DNA of 64,000 bases, from contig BSDZ01000114.1 of NCBI GenBank assembly GCA_030268105.1, forward strand, positions 558,001 through 622,000, in the 5' to 3' direction. This stretch comes from Volvox africanus. Its lineage: Eukaryota; Chlorophyta; Chlorophyceae; Chlamydomonadales; Volvocaceae. The translations under genes were made by a program, and so were the position numbers. The notes beneath the pieces are model-generated. The model ran no database searches, was not told where the DNA came from, and saw only the letters and a program-made list of their open reading frames with translations. Shown one piece after another: positions 23,562 through 35,247 of this stretch. Position 1 is the first letter of the stretch. Every line of letters starts with the position of its first letter.

Positions 23562-25775
23562 GGGCTTGCCCGGGTTCCTGCGAAGGGGGCACCGCCCGGG
23601 ATTTCTGAACTAACACGTGGTCGGTGGTCATCCTTACGGCCAGCCGTGAAGGCATTGTTGCCTTGTTGCGTACTTGGACACATCGAGCGAGTCATTGCGC
23701 GACGCATTACGCTTGACGGACGCACGGGACTTCTCTGCTTCGATCCGTTGTGTAATTTGTTTACACCTCGCCGTCCCCTGTCGTCTATCGATCTGTCTAA
23801 CCACGTGGTTTTGTTCATCCCCTCGTCTCTGCGTGAGATGTCGGAACAGTTGGCCGTTTACAGGAGATGTAGGCGTCAATATCCAGGCACCGCCGCATGT
23901 GTTTTACTCCCCGCTTTCTGTCGGCGCAAGGCAGAGGCATCGTTGAGGGGTATGCGGTGTGTCCACCGGTTCGAGCCGGGCACCGTTTTGTTTAATGGTG
24001 TGGATCGGGAGGGTATGCTGGCTCCGTGGCCAGGCACATCCTACTCGGTTGACGTTTGGTACGAAGCTCCTGATGAGGGTGCCGTAGGTTACGGACCTGC
24101 CCTAAGTGCACTAACGTTATCTGCTGGGCAATCGCTCGTAGATAACCGTGTCCCAGTGGTCCAGATTGGTTTGAATGGCCGTACTCTAAAGGCACTTGTT
24201 GACACCAGTGCCAGCGACGACTTCATCTCTGTCGCAGAGGTGAATGTGCTGGGGTTGACCCCAGGATCGTCTGATTGTCCACAGGTTACCCTTGCTGACA
24301 GGGGTAAGCATCCCATCGTGGGCAGGATCACCCTTAGCCTATCAATAGGCCCTTTGCGTGTTGTGACCCGGCCGTACGTGCTGCAGGGCTTAGCAGAGAC
24401 TGCACCGTACATAATGGGGTCTTCGACATTACGACAGTACCGCGCGCGCATCGACATGGAGACCGCAACCCTGCATATGTGCAAGGGTACTCTGTCGATT
24501 AAGGTACCTTTCCTGTCGTTCGAACATGTCACACCAAAGGAGGGCGAAGCTGAGGCGGTGCCTATGGTTAATTTTGCTGTGACCGCAATGGCTGCGCGAA
24601 TCGAACCAGAGCTAGTCGGGCGTAAGGAAGCCGTCCGTTTGTTACGGAAGGGTGCCCACGGACTGCTTTTGAGGCCGCAGGTGGGCTGCAGTGCCACCAC
24701 CGCGCAGATTTCTGTGGATCCTGAGGTTGAGGCCCTACTGTCGCAGTATGAGGACGTCTTCAAAGATATCCCTGGGCTGCCACCTATGCGTCCTGTTGAT
24801 CACACAATCCCTCTCATGCCTGGAGCGCAGCCTGTGGCCCGGCCAATGTACAGGTTGAGTCCATTGGAGCTGGACGAGGTGAAGCGCCAGGTGACGGATT
24901 TGATCACGAAGGGTATGATACGCCCCAGCACATCCCCGTATTCTGCACCGATTTTGTTCGTCGGTAAGAAGGATGGGACCTTGCGCATGTGCATCGATTA
25001 TCGGGGGTTGAATGCGGGTACGGTGAAAAATCGCTATCCTTTGCCACGCATTGACGACCTGTTGGATAAGCTGAAGGGCTCGGCTTCTTTTTCCTCGATT
25101 GACTTGCAACAGGGCTATAATCAGATCCGCATCGCTGCCTCTGATATCCCGAAAACCGCTTTTCGGACGCCCTTCGGTCACTTCCAGTATACGGTCCTAT
25201 CATTTGGGTTGACTAATGCCCCTGCGACGTTTCAGGCGGTCATGGACCGAATGTTTAGGCCGTTTATCGACAGGTTCGTTGTTTGCTACTTGGATGACAT
25301 CTTGGTTTATTCTAAGACGCGCGAGGAGCACTTGGAGCATCTTCGGCTCGTGCTCGACGTCACGAGACGGGAGCAATTGTTTGCTAAGCGCGCCAAATGC
25401 TTTTGGGCGCAGCCTCAGGTGGAATATTTGGGCCACATTGTGTCGGCCACCAGTGTGAAGATGGACCCGTGGAAGGTCGCCGTGGTTCGCGATTGGCCCG
25501 CGCCTCAGAACCTCACGGAGCTGCGTAAGTTCCTTGGCTTGACCAATTATTTCCGAAAGTTCATTGAAAAATATTCCATCATTGCGGCCCCGCTTACTAA
25601 CTTAACTCGCAAAGGCGTTTTCGTTTCGCTCGAGTCGTGGACGTCACAATGCCAGCGGGCATTCGAAGAGCTCAAGCGAACCGTTGCCGAAGATGTCACC
25701 CTTGCATTCCCTGATTACTCGTTGCCGTTTCGTGTTGAGGTGGTGTCTGATGCCTCAGTATTTGGAAGCGGCGCT
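23562..25775 (+). pseudogene. pol: Element D pol, open through RT but truncated in RNase H
   Basis: Open in the gag-side frame from the UAG: pre-protease domain (about 190 residues, with FIPSSLREM and [10 protein letters not shown]), protease with DTSASDDF (the DTG glycine is replaced), linker, and full RT with CIDYRGLN and CYLDDIL. RNase H stops after its first motif ([10 protein letters not shown]) where the sequence crosses into element E; a few extra codons run on to 25826. No integrase or chromodomain. Confidence 0.85.
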
Positions 25776-27093
25776 TTACCTCGTCCAGCTCCAATGGACT
25801 CAACCTGTACATTGGTCGGGCCGTAGGCTGCACTCCAGGCATGAGAGGGATTGTGTGATCAACAGGACGCATAGGTGGTAGGCCAGGGATATCTTTAAAG
25901 ACGTCCTCATACTGCGACAGTAGGGCCTCAACCTCAGGATCCACAGAAATCTGCGCGGTGGTGACACAACAGCCCACCCGCGGCCTCAAAAGCAGTCCGT
26001 GGGCACCCTTCCGTAACAAACGGACGGCTTCCTTACGCCTGACTAGCTCTGGTTCGATTCGTGCGGCCATTGCGGCCACAGCGAAATTAACCATAGGCAC
26101 CGCCTCAGCTTCGCCCTCCTTTGGTGTGACATGTTCGAACGACAGGAAAGGTACCTTAATCGACAGAGTACCCTTGCACATATGCAGGGTTGCGGTCTCC
26201 ATGTGGATGCGCGCGCAGTACTGTCATAATGTTGAAGACCCCATTATGTACGGTGCAGTCTCTGCTAAGCCCTGCAGCACGTACGGCCGGGTCACAACAC
26301 GCAAAGGGCCTAACGATAGGCTAAGGGTAATCCTGCCCACGATGGGATGCTTACCCCTGTCAGCAAGGGTAACCTGTGGACAATCAGACGTCTCTGGGGT
26401 CAACCCCAGCGCATTCACCTCTGCGACAGAGATGAAGTCGTCGCTGGCACCGGTGTCAACAAGTGCCTTCAGAGTACGGCCATTCAAACCGATCTGAACC
26501 ACTGGGACACGGTTATCTACGAGCGACTGCCCAGCAGATAACGTTAGTGCACTTAGGGCGGGTCCGTAACCTACGGCACCCTCATCAGGAGCTTCGTACC
26601 AAACGTCAACCGAGTAGGATGTGCCTGGCCACGGAGCCAGCATACCCTCCCGATCCACACCATTAAACAAAACGGTGCCCGGCTCGAACCGGTGGACATG
26701 CCGCATACCCCTCAACGATGCCTCTGCCTTGCGCCGACAGAAAGCGGGGAGTAATACAAATGCGGCGGTGCCTGGATATTGACGCCTACACCTCCTGTAA
26801 ACGGCCAACTGTTCCGACATCTCACGCAGAGACGAGGGATTGAACAAAACCACATGGTTAGACAGATCGATAGATGACAGGGGACGGCGAGGTGTAAACA
26901 AATTACACAACGGATCGAAGCAGAGAAGTCCCGTGCGTCCGTCAAGCGTGATGCGTCGCGCAATGACTCGCTCGATGTGTCCAAGTACGCAAGGCAACAA
27001 TGCCTTCACGGCTGGCCGTAAGGATGACCACCGACCACGTGTTAGTTCAGAAATTCCGGGTGGTGCCCCCTCCACAGGAACCCGGGCAAGCCC
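25776..27093 (-). pseudogene. Element E pol fragment
   Basis: In frame with gag past the UAG. Pre-protease domain and protease (DTGASDDF) are open from 27093 to a TGA at 26224-26226, which replaces CGA of the STLRQYR motif. The linker and RT start continue in the same frame to 25776. The same TGA is present in element J at 54688-54690, so it is inherited. Confidence 0.85.
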
Positions 27094-28188
27094 CTATTTC
27101 GGCTGAGGTACAAACGGCGGCAGTAACGGGCAATCCTTGGTAGGATGACTTTCCACGCACCGTAGACAAACATTGGCTGCTTTCCGACGTTCGAACTCGG
27201 AACGATTGCAATTCCATTTACGCATAAACGAGTCATCCGTGCGAGTCCGCTTCAAATTGGGGTCAGAGGGCTGTGCGGCTGCCGTCGACGGCGCACCACC
27301 GCGCTTCCTGCTCTTAGCCGCGTCCGAGCTCGGACCTGCTCCTCCTGACCCGCGGACACCCGAGCTAGCGCCCCCGCGCGCCTGGCGTTGCCGGTTGCTA
27401 CGTCGCATCGCGGCAGTAGGCGTGGGGCGGGTCGCTCCGAGTTCCAGGTCGAGAGCTACAGCTTCCCCAAGCGGATCCTGCACTTGCACGGCATTTGCAC
27501 GAGGGACAGACTTGACTTCTTCCTCACCGGCAAGGAGTTGTATCTCCGTACCCTTAGCAAAAGTGACCAAGGCATCATACGACTTGATCGGCACCCCAGA
27601 CAAGTCAGTAGCGCACCATTTAGCCAAACGTTTCGTCAGGCCTCACTTAAACCAAAAGACACGCTCGGTTTCAGTGAGATCAGCAATGGCGATCAACTCG
27701 TCAAAAGTATAGTTGCCCCGGGCGTTGGTCCAATTGCGATACCAGTCCTTCGCTGAGCCCTCGAGGGTGTTACCAACGAAGAGACACCTGATACCGTCAT
27801 TATCGCCACCATGAACAGCCTGGAGATACTTCTTAGCGTCACGCACGTACGCACGAGTTGCATCGGCTATGCTATGCCCTGGTGTCTTGTCGGTCAGCGA
27901 AATATTGAGCCTAGGAACGGGAATCGACAATCTCATCACCTCAGGAATGTCATCATGCCCTCGAGCTTGAGGTAATGGCAGAACCCTTGGTCCAGCAGTG
28001 TTGTCCATATTGGTGTTAACTGCTGAATGCGGCACAATTAAGTGAGCAGGGGTCTGAAGGACAAGGGGCTCTTGAGTGGCTCGCGTGCCAACAGTCTCAA
28101 TACCTCTAACCGGCGCCCTAGCAGCCACAACAAAATCGGGTTGGCTAGCTAGGCTAGTGTGCGGCGTATCGTCGTGTTCCTCGGACAT
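27094..28188 (-). pseudogene. gag: Element E gag with stop and in-frame deletion
   Basis: Starts MSEEHDDTPHTS (28188). About 50-60 codons of the capsid C-terminal part are missing in frame (FDELIA joined to IADLTE), and CGA to TGA at 27643-27645 stops the frame after VFWFK. Downstream the linker, zinc knuckle (CLRCVESHPTKDCP) and terminal UAG are retained. Confidence 0.85.
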
Positions 28189-28654
28189 GGAGCACGAAGC
28201 GATACCCTAGGTTTGCATAATAGAAGCCGACTTCTATCGCAAAGGCAAGAGTACAAAGCGATTCGGTGAGCCTACCGACAGTACTCTTGAGAAGATTCAG
28301 TAAACTCAGCAAGTACTTGCCCAGCTGAGTCCTGATCTCCGTAGTTTGGGCAATGAGAGTCGCCAAATGGTCCGGACGAAAGCCGGTCTCAGTCGCCGCG
28401 GCAAGCAATGCCGGTGCACTGAGATTACCTGCGACTCAGAGCTTACACTTACACAACAAGTGCAGCAATCTAAGCAAAAGCAATTAAACAATTACAAACC
28501 TGAAGCGGCGGCGTCCAAAACGGCGCGGCCTAGGTCTTCGGCAAAAGTATCTAGCGGTCCTCGTGGTTTGTAGCTGGAACTCGCCATAGAAAGAGCCTAC
28601 TTCCGATTAGACAAAGAGAGACACTTAGGCAACGAACTTCTCTCGATACCAATT

Positions 28655-29487
28655 TGTTGTAACTCTCCTTCGTGTTTGCTCATAAGTATCTGCGCGTCTG
28701 AAGGCTTGCGACACCAATGCGCGAGCACTTGCAAGGACATCAAGCCAAACGCGAGCAAACAGAGACAGTGGAAGACTTCAAACAAGAAGAGATATAACTT
28801 ACAGTCTTACAGGTCGAAGCGGTGCAATGGACGTAATCGCCGTCAGCGCCGGAAGCAAGCAATCATCACGCGGCGGTGAATAGCGAAGTTTAGGCTTAGC
28901 TTGGGCTAAGTAGAATAGCGTATAGCAATAATAATGTAGAACACACGAGTGTTCTCCGGTGTCGAATATCTTATCTTGCTTAGCCCTCCTCGCATCTGTT
29001 ATACTCGCAGCATCGCGATGCCGTACGATTCACACTAGGAGGCCGATCCTAAGTGTGACAACCCTACTGCGTATAGGTGATGTCCATGTATAACAACGTA
29101 TAAGCCTTTCCGGCATTCGCATGATGCAAGGGTCCGAATAACGATATTCGGTTGCAAGGCATGCATCGCGACGAGTGCGGCACTCTCAACGTGTGCTGTA
29201 ATGAAGTAATATTATATCAAATAATATTACTTATCGTTTCATAGCACGAGCATAATGCGCACTTCAATGATTCGGTAATTCATGCATGCTAGGCGGATTT
29301 GCCATGATGCGATGTCGCGATGGATAATGATAAGATGCCAAATGCATATATAAATATATGCGAATACATCTATATCATGCAGGTTCATTCATATGCAATA
29401 GTCATTCATGCATTCATCAAGATAACACCTCGCCTCGTAGGGTCGCATCGACCTACGCATCGGCGGGAAATGAACCGTAGCACAACA
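28655..29487 (-). repeat. Element E 5' LTR (family 1, AACTCTCC variant)
   Basis: 833 bp, TGTTGTAACTCTCC to AGCACAACA on +. Nearly identical to the LTR of element H (38168-39000), marking E and H as one subgroup. Confidence 0.9.
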
Positions 29488-29662
29488 CGACCGCATAACG
29501 AGGAGGTGCCGATCATGACGGACCTTGCAGAGCGGTTGAAGGTGGCCTACAACGCAGATGCCTGGTTCTCGGAGCTGGCTAATGTAGAAAACCTTCACAA
29601 GCAGAATGGCCTTTGGCTACGGACAAAGGGTGCAGCTACGCAAATCGTCATTCCGAACAAAT
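29488..29662 (+). pseudogene. pol fragment, RNase H-integrase linker (family 1)
   Basis: Encodes TDLAERLKVAYNADAWFSEL and the following NGLWLRTKGAATQIV region of family-1 pol in + orientation, directly against the outer end of the E LTR. It is a remnant of an older copy. Confidence 0.75.
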
Positions 29663-30964
29663 GATATTTTAATATATTTTAATATATTCCAAAACGCGCA
29701 AGGAGCACCTGAAGCATCTCGAGCTCGTGCTTGAGGTGATGAAGCGGGAGCAATTGTTTGCTAAACGCGCCAAGTGCTTTTGGGCGCAGCCTCAGGTGGA
29801 GTATTTGGGCCACATCGTGTTGGCCACTGGGATAAGGATGGACCCACGGAAGGTAGCTGTGGTTCGCGAATGGCCTGCGCCTCAGAACCTCACCGAACTA
29901 CGCCAGTTCTTGGGTTTGACCAACTACTTCCGTAAATTTATCAAAAATTACTCCATTATTTGACCCCGCTTACGAATTTGACGAAGAAAGGAGGTTTCGC
30001 TTCCCTCGAAGCCTGGACACCCGCGTGTCAGCGGGCATTCGAAGAGCTCCAGCGAATCGTCGCCGACGATGTTACCCTCTCTTTCCCTGATTACTCGTTG
30101 CCATTCCGTGTTGAAGTTGTATTGGATGCTTCCTTGCATGGAAGCGGCGCTGTATTGTTGCAGGAAGGACGACCGATCGCCTTCACGAGTAAGAAGTTCT
30201 CAGGAGCGGAGACCCGATATACAACCGGAGAGCAGGAGCTGTTGGCAGCTCTACATGCTTTGAAGGAGTGGCGCTGTTACCTCAAAGGTCGCCCTTTTAC
30301 GCTAAAGACTGACCACAAACCGCTGACATTCTTGCAGAGTGTCCCCACACTTAATCGACGACAAGCCCGGTGGATGGAATATCTATCTCGTTTCGACTGT
30401 ACTTGTGAATATATCGCCGGCAGAATTAATATTGCTGACGCCCTCAGTCGACATCCATCATTACATGCTGCAATTTTGGCAGCACCGGTTACTCGTTCGC
30501 GCAGTCAGGAGGTGCCAATAGCAGCGGATCTCGCGCAACGACTCAAGATGGCATATCAGACCGATCCATGGCTTGCTTCACCGAGTAATGTGGAGCATCT
30601 GCACAAGTGCAACGATTTGTGGCTACGGAAAGATGGTTCGACCACACAAATCGTCGTGCCGAACGACGACGCTTTGCGCTACGATATTCTTGCGCGGTTC
30701 CACGAGGATCCGTTAGCAGGACATCCTGGAAGTACGTGTCTGGCAGAGCTCGTACGACGCTCGTTCTGGTGGCCGCGCGTGGTGAAGGATGCGGAAAACT
30801 TCGTGCAAAGGTGCAGTTTATGTCAGCGCAATAAAGCACTATCCGGTAAGGGCCAGGGTTTGTTACAACCACTACCTATACAAGATGCCCCTTGGGAAAG
30901 TGTTTCTATGGACTTTGTAGTCGCGCTGCCCAAAACTGAGGGGGGATACGACTCGGTGTTCTGA
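29663..30964 (+). pseudogene. pol fragment, RT to integrase (element C subfamily)
   Basis: Starts inside RT just after YLD (GATGATATTTTAATAT, with a short duplication TTTTAATATA), runs through RNase H and the integrase zinc finger to the first catalytic Asp region (SMDFVVALPKTEGG), and is cut at 30964 before the LTR of G. A TGA at 29961-29963 and a small indel break the frame. Closest to element C. Confidence 0.8.
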
Positions 30965-30976
30965 CGTCTTCCACTG

Positions 30977-31810
30977 TGTTGTACCTCTCCTTCGTGTTTG
31001 CTCATAAGTATCTGCGCGTCTGAAGGCTTTCGACACCGATGCGTGAGCATTTGCAAGGACAGCAAGGCAAGTGCGAGCAAACAGAGACAGCGGAAGACTT
31101 CAAGACAAGAAGAGATATAACTTACAGTCTTACAGATCGAAGCGGTGCAATGGACGTAATCGCCGTCAGCGCCGGAAGCAAACAATCATCACGCGGCGGT
31201 GAATAGCGAAGTATAGGCTTAGCTCGGGCTAAGTAGAATAGCGTATAGCAATAATAGTGTAGAACACACGAGTGTTCTCCGGTATCGAATGTCTTATCTT
31301 GCTTAGCCGTCCTCGCATCTGTTATACTCGTAGCATAGCAATGCCGTACGATTCACACAAGGAGGCCGATCCTAAGTGTGACAACCCTACTGCGTATAGG
31401 CGATGTCCATGTATAACAACGTATAAGCCTTTCCGGCATTCGCATGATGCAAGGGTCCGAATAATGATATTCGGTTGCAAGGCATGTATCGCGACGGGTG
31501 CGGCGCTCTCAACGTGTGGTGTAATGAAGTAATATTATATCAAATAATATTACTCATAATTTCGTAGCACGAGCATAATGCGCACTTCAATGATTCGGTA
31601 TTTCATGCATGCTAGGCGGATTTGCCATGATGCGATGTCGCGATGGATAATGGTAACATGCCAAATGCATATATAAATGTATACGAATACATCTATATCA
31701 TGCGGGTTCATTCATATGCATTGATCATTCATGCGTTCATCAAAATAGCACTTCGCCTCGTAGCGTCGCAACGACCTACGCATCGGAGGGAAACGAACCG
31801 TGGCACAACA
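30977..31810 (-). repeat. Element G 3' LTR (family 1)
   Basis: 834 bp, TGTTGTACCTCTCC to GGCACAACA on +, followed by the purine tract complement ATTATCCCCCCTCCC (31811-31825) and the GCAGCG/CGCTGC hairpin. Confidence 0.9.
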
Positions 31811-31869
31811 ATTATCCCCCCTCCCGTATGCAGCGTCCTCGCTGCTTCATACAGAATCGACTGCAGGGG

Positions 31870-34800
31870 TCATTGGGCTTGCGTGGCACGTTTGCGGGCT
31901 TCTTCGAGCAGGGGCTTCATGTCCTGCGAGAAGTTGTGTGCCGTTTCCCACGAGTTGTGCTCACTGGTATACCCTGTCCACTTGACCAAGTACTCGTGTA
32001 CTGTCCGCTTACGTCGGTGTCGGCCCACACGACGCGCACGATAATCTAACACCCGCTCCACATCGTAAAACTTCTGTTTACCAGCGATCCAGGTCTCGGG
32101 AACTGGTTCGATCGCTGGGGGGGCGTTAGCAGGCTCAGGGACGGATTCCGTACCACGATACGGACGAACAAGCGATACGTGAAACGTGGGGTGAATGGTC
32201 ATATCAGCGGGCAATGCAAGCTCCACAGCCACATTCCCAACCATGCGCACGACAGGATACGGACCAATCCAGCGGGGTAAGAGTTTTCGGGATCCGTCGG
32301 CCAAGGAACGCAAGTTCTTGGTGCTTAGCAACACGAGTTGCCCTTCCGAAAACGTCACATCCTGCTTGGATTTGTTGTAGTATTCCGTCGTTCGTTGCTG
32401 CGCCGCGTCCAAACATGACTTCGCGTCTGTGATTCGGGACATAAAAGACTTGGCAAAAAGTTTAGCAGCAGGCACGTTCACTTCCAGCTCACGCCACACG
32501 GGTAGCGCGGGATGAAACCCGTAGTTAAGAAAGAACGGACTTTTGCCTGTAGAGCGGTTAACAGCGTTGTTAAGCGCAAATTCTGCCGCAGTGAAATATG
32601 TATCCCAAACGAGAGGTGTGCGACCAGCATAATTGCGCAACATATCACCCAACGTGCGGTTTGTGCGTTCGGTTTGACCATCAGTCTGCGGGTGATACGC
32701 CGTGCTCAGGTTGACGCGCATGCCAACTAGCTTGCAGAGCGCTTCCCAAAACTTAGACGTGAATTGTCCACCGCGGTCAGAGATCACGTTTTTGGGAACC
32801 CCGTGCAACCGAACCACATTGTCGAAAAACAAGCGTGCGGTTTGCTCAGCCGTGCAGGACGATGTGCATGGTGCTAGGTGGACCATCTTAGTCAGACAAT
32901 CGACCATTACGAACACCGCATCATATCCCCCCTCAGTTTTGGGCAGCACGACTACGAAGTCCATGGAAACACTTTCCCAAGGCGCATCCGGGACAGGCAA
33001 CGGTTGCAACAACCCATGGCCCTTACCGGACAAAGCCTTATTGTGCTGGCACAGACTGCATGTCTGTACGAAGTTCGCCGCATCCTTAGCCAAGCGAGAC
33101 CACCAGAATGAACGTTGCACCAACTCGACCAACCGCTTGCTACCAGGGTGTCCTGCTAACGGGTCCTCGTGGAACCACGCAAGGATGTCGTAGCATAGCG
33201 CGTCGTCATTCGGAACGATGATTTGCGTAGCTGTACCCTCCGTCCGTAGCCAAAGGCCATTCTGCTTGCGAAGGTTTTCTACATTTGCCGGCTCCAAGAA
33301 CCAGGCATCTGCGTTGTAGGCAACCTTCAACCGCTCCGCGAGGTCCGTCGCGATTGGCACCTCCTCGTTATGCGGTCGCAAGACGGGCGCTGCCAAAATT
33401 GCAGCGTGTAGCGACGGATGTCGACTGAGAGCATCGGCAATATTCAATTTACCAGAAATGTACTCCCAGGTGCAGTCGAACCTAGCTAGATATTCCATCC
33501 ATCTAGCCTGACCGCGGTTCAACATCGGAACGCTTTGCAAAAACGTTAGGGGCTTGTGGTCAGTTTTTAAAGTAAATGGGCGTCCCTCGAGGTAACAGCG
33601 CCATTCCTTTAAAGCATGCAGCACTGCCAGAAGCTCCTGTTCCCCGGTGGTATAGCGAATCTCCCCGCCAGAAAACTTCTTACTCGTGAAGGCGATCGGT
33701 CGCCCTTCCTGTAACAATACAGCGCCGCTTCCAAATACTGAGGCATCAGACACCACCTCAACACGAAACGGCAACGAGTAATCAGGGAATGCAAGGGTGA
33801 CATCTTCGGCAACGGTTCGCTTGAGCTCTTCGAATGCCCGCTGGCATTGCGATGTCCACGACTCTAGCGAAACGAAAACGCCTTTGCAAGTGAAGTTAGT
33901 AAGCGGGGCCGCCATGATGGAATATTTTTCAATGAACTTTCGGAAATAATTGGTCAAGCCAAGGAACTTATGCAGCTCCGTGAGGTTCTGAGGCGCGGGC
34001 CAATCGCGAACCACGGCGACCTTCCGCGGGTCCATCTTCACACCGGTGGCCGACACAATGTGGCCCAAATATTCCACCTGAGGCTGCGCCCAAAAACATT
34101 TGGCGCGTTTAGCAAACAATTGCTCCCGTCTCATCACGTCGAGCACGAGCCGAAGATGCTCCAAGTGCTCCTCGTGCGTCTTAGAATAAACCAAGATGTC
34201 ATCCAGATAGCAAACAACGAACCTGTCGATAAACGGCCTAAACATTCGGTCCATAACCGCCTGAAACGTCGCAGGGGCATTAGTCAACCCAAACAATAGG
34301 ACCGTATACTCGAAGTGACCGAAGGGCGTCCGAAAAGCGGTTTTCGGGATATCAGAGGCAGCGATGCGGATCTGATTATAGCCCTGTTGCAAGTCAATCG
34401 AGGAAAAAGAAGCTGAGCCCTTCAGCTTATCCAACAGGTCGTCAATGCGTGGCGAAGGGTAGCGATTCTTCACCGTACTTGCATTCAACCCCCGGTAATT
34501 GATGCACATGCGCAAGGTCCCATCCTTCTTACCGACAAACAAAATCGGTGCAGAATAAGGGGATGTGCTGGGGCGTGTCATACCCTTCATGATCAAATCC
34601 GTCACCTGGCGCTTCACCTCGTCCAGCTCCAATGGACTCAACCTGTACATTGGCCGGGCCGTAGGCTGCGCTCCAGGCATGAGAGGGATTGTGTGATCAG
34701 CAGGACGCATAGGTGGTAGGCCAGGGATATCTTTGAAGACGTCCTCATACTGCGACAGTAGGGCCTCAACCTCAGGATCCACAGAAATCTGCGCGGTGGT

Positions 34801-35241
34801 GGCACTGCAGCCCACCCGCGGCCTCAAAAGCAGTCGGTGGGCACCCTTCCGTAACAAACGGACGGCTTCCTTACGCCCGACTAGCTCTGGTTCGATTCGC
34901 GCAGCCATTGCGGTCACAGTGAAATTAACTATAGGCACCACCTCAGCTTCGCCCTCCTTTGGTGTGACATGTTCGAACGACAGGAAAGGTACCTTAATCG
35001 ACAGAGTACCCTTGCACATATGCAGGGTTGCGGTCTCCATGTCGATGTGCGCACGGTACTGTCGTAATGTTGAAGACCCCATTATGTACGGTGCAGTCTC
35101 TGCTAAGCCCTGCAGCACGTACGGCCGGGTCACAACACGCAAAGGGCCTAACGATAGGCTAAGGGTAATCCTGCCCACGATGGGATGCTTACCCCTGTCA
35201 GCAAGGGTAACCTGTGGACAATCAGACGTCTCTGGGGTCAA
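31870..35241 (-). CDS. pol: Element G Pol, longest intact frame (RT-RNase H-integrase-chromodomain)
   Basis: 1123 codons without a stop. Residues 1-75 are the C-terminal part of the protease (the DTG half is missing). RT spans about 195-370 with YLDD at 345-348; CINYRG at 246 replaces the usual CIDYRG. RNase H follows to about 610 (D499, DHKPL, ADALSR). The integrase zinc finger is H691, H698, C728, C731, and the catalytic triad D761, D822, E858 has D-x35-E spacing. GPY/F motif near 993-995; chromodomain about 1060-1113 (VKWTGYTSEHNSW), which in chromoviruses directs integration to marked chromatin. The protein would not be released or matured without its own protease and Gag, but it is a candidate source in trans. 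Confidence 0.9.
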   Translation of the reverse strand: MTPETSDCPQVTLADRGKHPIVGRITLSLSLGPLRVVTRPYVLQGLAETAPYIMGSSTLRQYRAHIDMETATLHMCKGTLSIKVPFLSFEHVTPKEGEAEVVPIVNFTVTAMAARIEPELVGRKEAVRLLRKGAHRLLLRPRVGCSATTAQISVDPEVEALLSQYEDVFKDIPGLPPMRPADHTIPLMPGAQPTARPMYRLSPLELDEVKRQVTDLIMKGMTRPSTSPYSAPILFVGKKDGTLRMCINYRGLNASTVKNRYPSPRIDDLLDKLKGSASFSSIDLQQGYNQIRIAASDIPKTAFRTPFGHFEYTVLLFGLTNAPATFQAVMDRMFRPFIDRFVVCYLDDILVYSKTHEEHLEHLRLVLDVMRREQLFAKRAKCFWAQPQVEYLGHIVSATGVKMDPRKVAVVRDWPAPQNLTELHKFLGLTNYFRKFIEKYSIMAAPLTNFTCKGVFVSLESWTSQCQRAFEELKRTVAEDVTLAFPDYSLPFRVEVVSDASVFGSGAVLLQEGRPIAFTSKKFSGGEIRYTTGEQELLAVLHALKEWRCYLEGRPFTLKTDHKPLTFLQSVPMLNRGQARWMEYLARFDCTWEYISGKLNIADALSRHPSLHAAILAAPVLRPHNEEVPIATDLAERLKVAYNADAWFLEPANVENLRKQNGLWLRTEGTATQIIVPNDDALCYDILAWFHEDPLAGHPGSKRLVELVQRSFWWSRLAKDAANFVQTCSLCQHNKALSGKGHGLLQPLPVPDAPWESVSMDFVVVLPKTEGGYDAVFVMVDCLTKMVHLAPCTSSCTAEQTARLFFDNVVRLHGVPKNVISDRGGQFTSKFWEALCKLVGMRVNLSTAYHPQTDGQTERTNRTLGDMLRNYAGRTPLVWDTYFTAAEFALNNAVNRSTGKSPFFLNYGFHPALPVWRELEVNVPAAKLFAKSFMSRITDAKSCLDAAQQRTTEYYNKSKQDVTFSEGQLVLLSTKNLRSLADGSRKLLPRWIGPYPVVRMVGNVAVELALPADMTIHPTFHVSLVRPYRGTESVPEPANAPPAIEPVPETWIAGKQKFYDVERVLDYRARRVGRHRRKRTVHEYLVKWTGYTSEHNSWETAHNFSQDMKPLLEEARKRATQAQ

Positions 35242-35247
35242 CCCCAG

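Larger units (their letters stand above)
21181..25775 (+). mobile_element. Element D: 5' two-thirds of a Ty3/gypsy element
   Basis: LTR, primer site, gag and pol up to the start of RNase H on +, then an abrupt switch at 25770-25775 (GGCGCT shared by both sides) into minus-strand pol of element E. It is the inverted duplicate of element J: the LTRs share diagnostic changes such as CCATCGATACATGGC, and both adjoin the same spacer. Confidence 0.85.
25776..29487 (-). mobile_element. Element E: 5' half of a Ty3/gypsy element, inverted against D
   Basis: Read from 29487 down: LTR (28655-29487), leader, gag, pre-protease domain, protease, linker and the first RT residues ([14 protein letters not shown]), ending at the D junction. 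Together D and E form a palindrome-like chimera with two outward 5' LTRs and no 3' LTR. Confidence 0.85.
30977..35247 (-). mobile_element. Element G: 3' part of a Ty3/gypsy element with open pol
   Basis: 3' LTR (30977-31810), purine tract and pol from mid-protease to chromodomain. The 5' end is lost at 35247, where it joins a + strand gag fragment. Confidence 0.88.
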
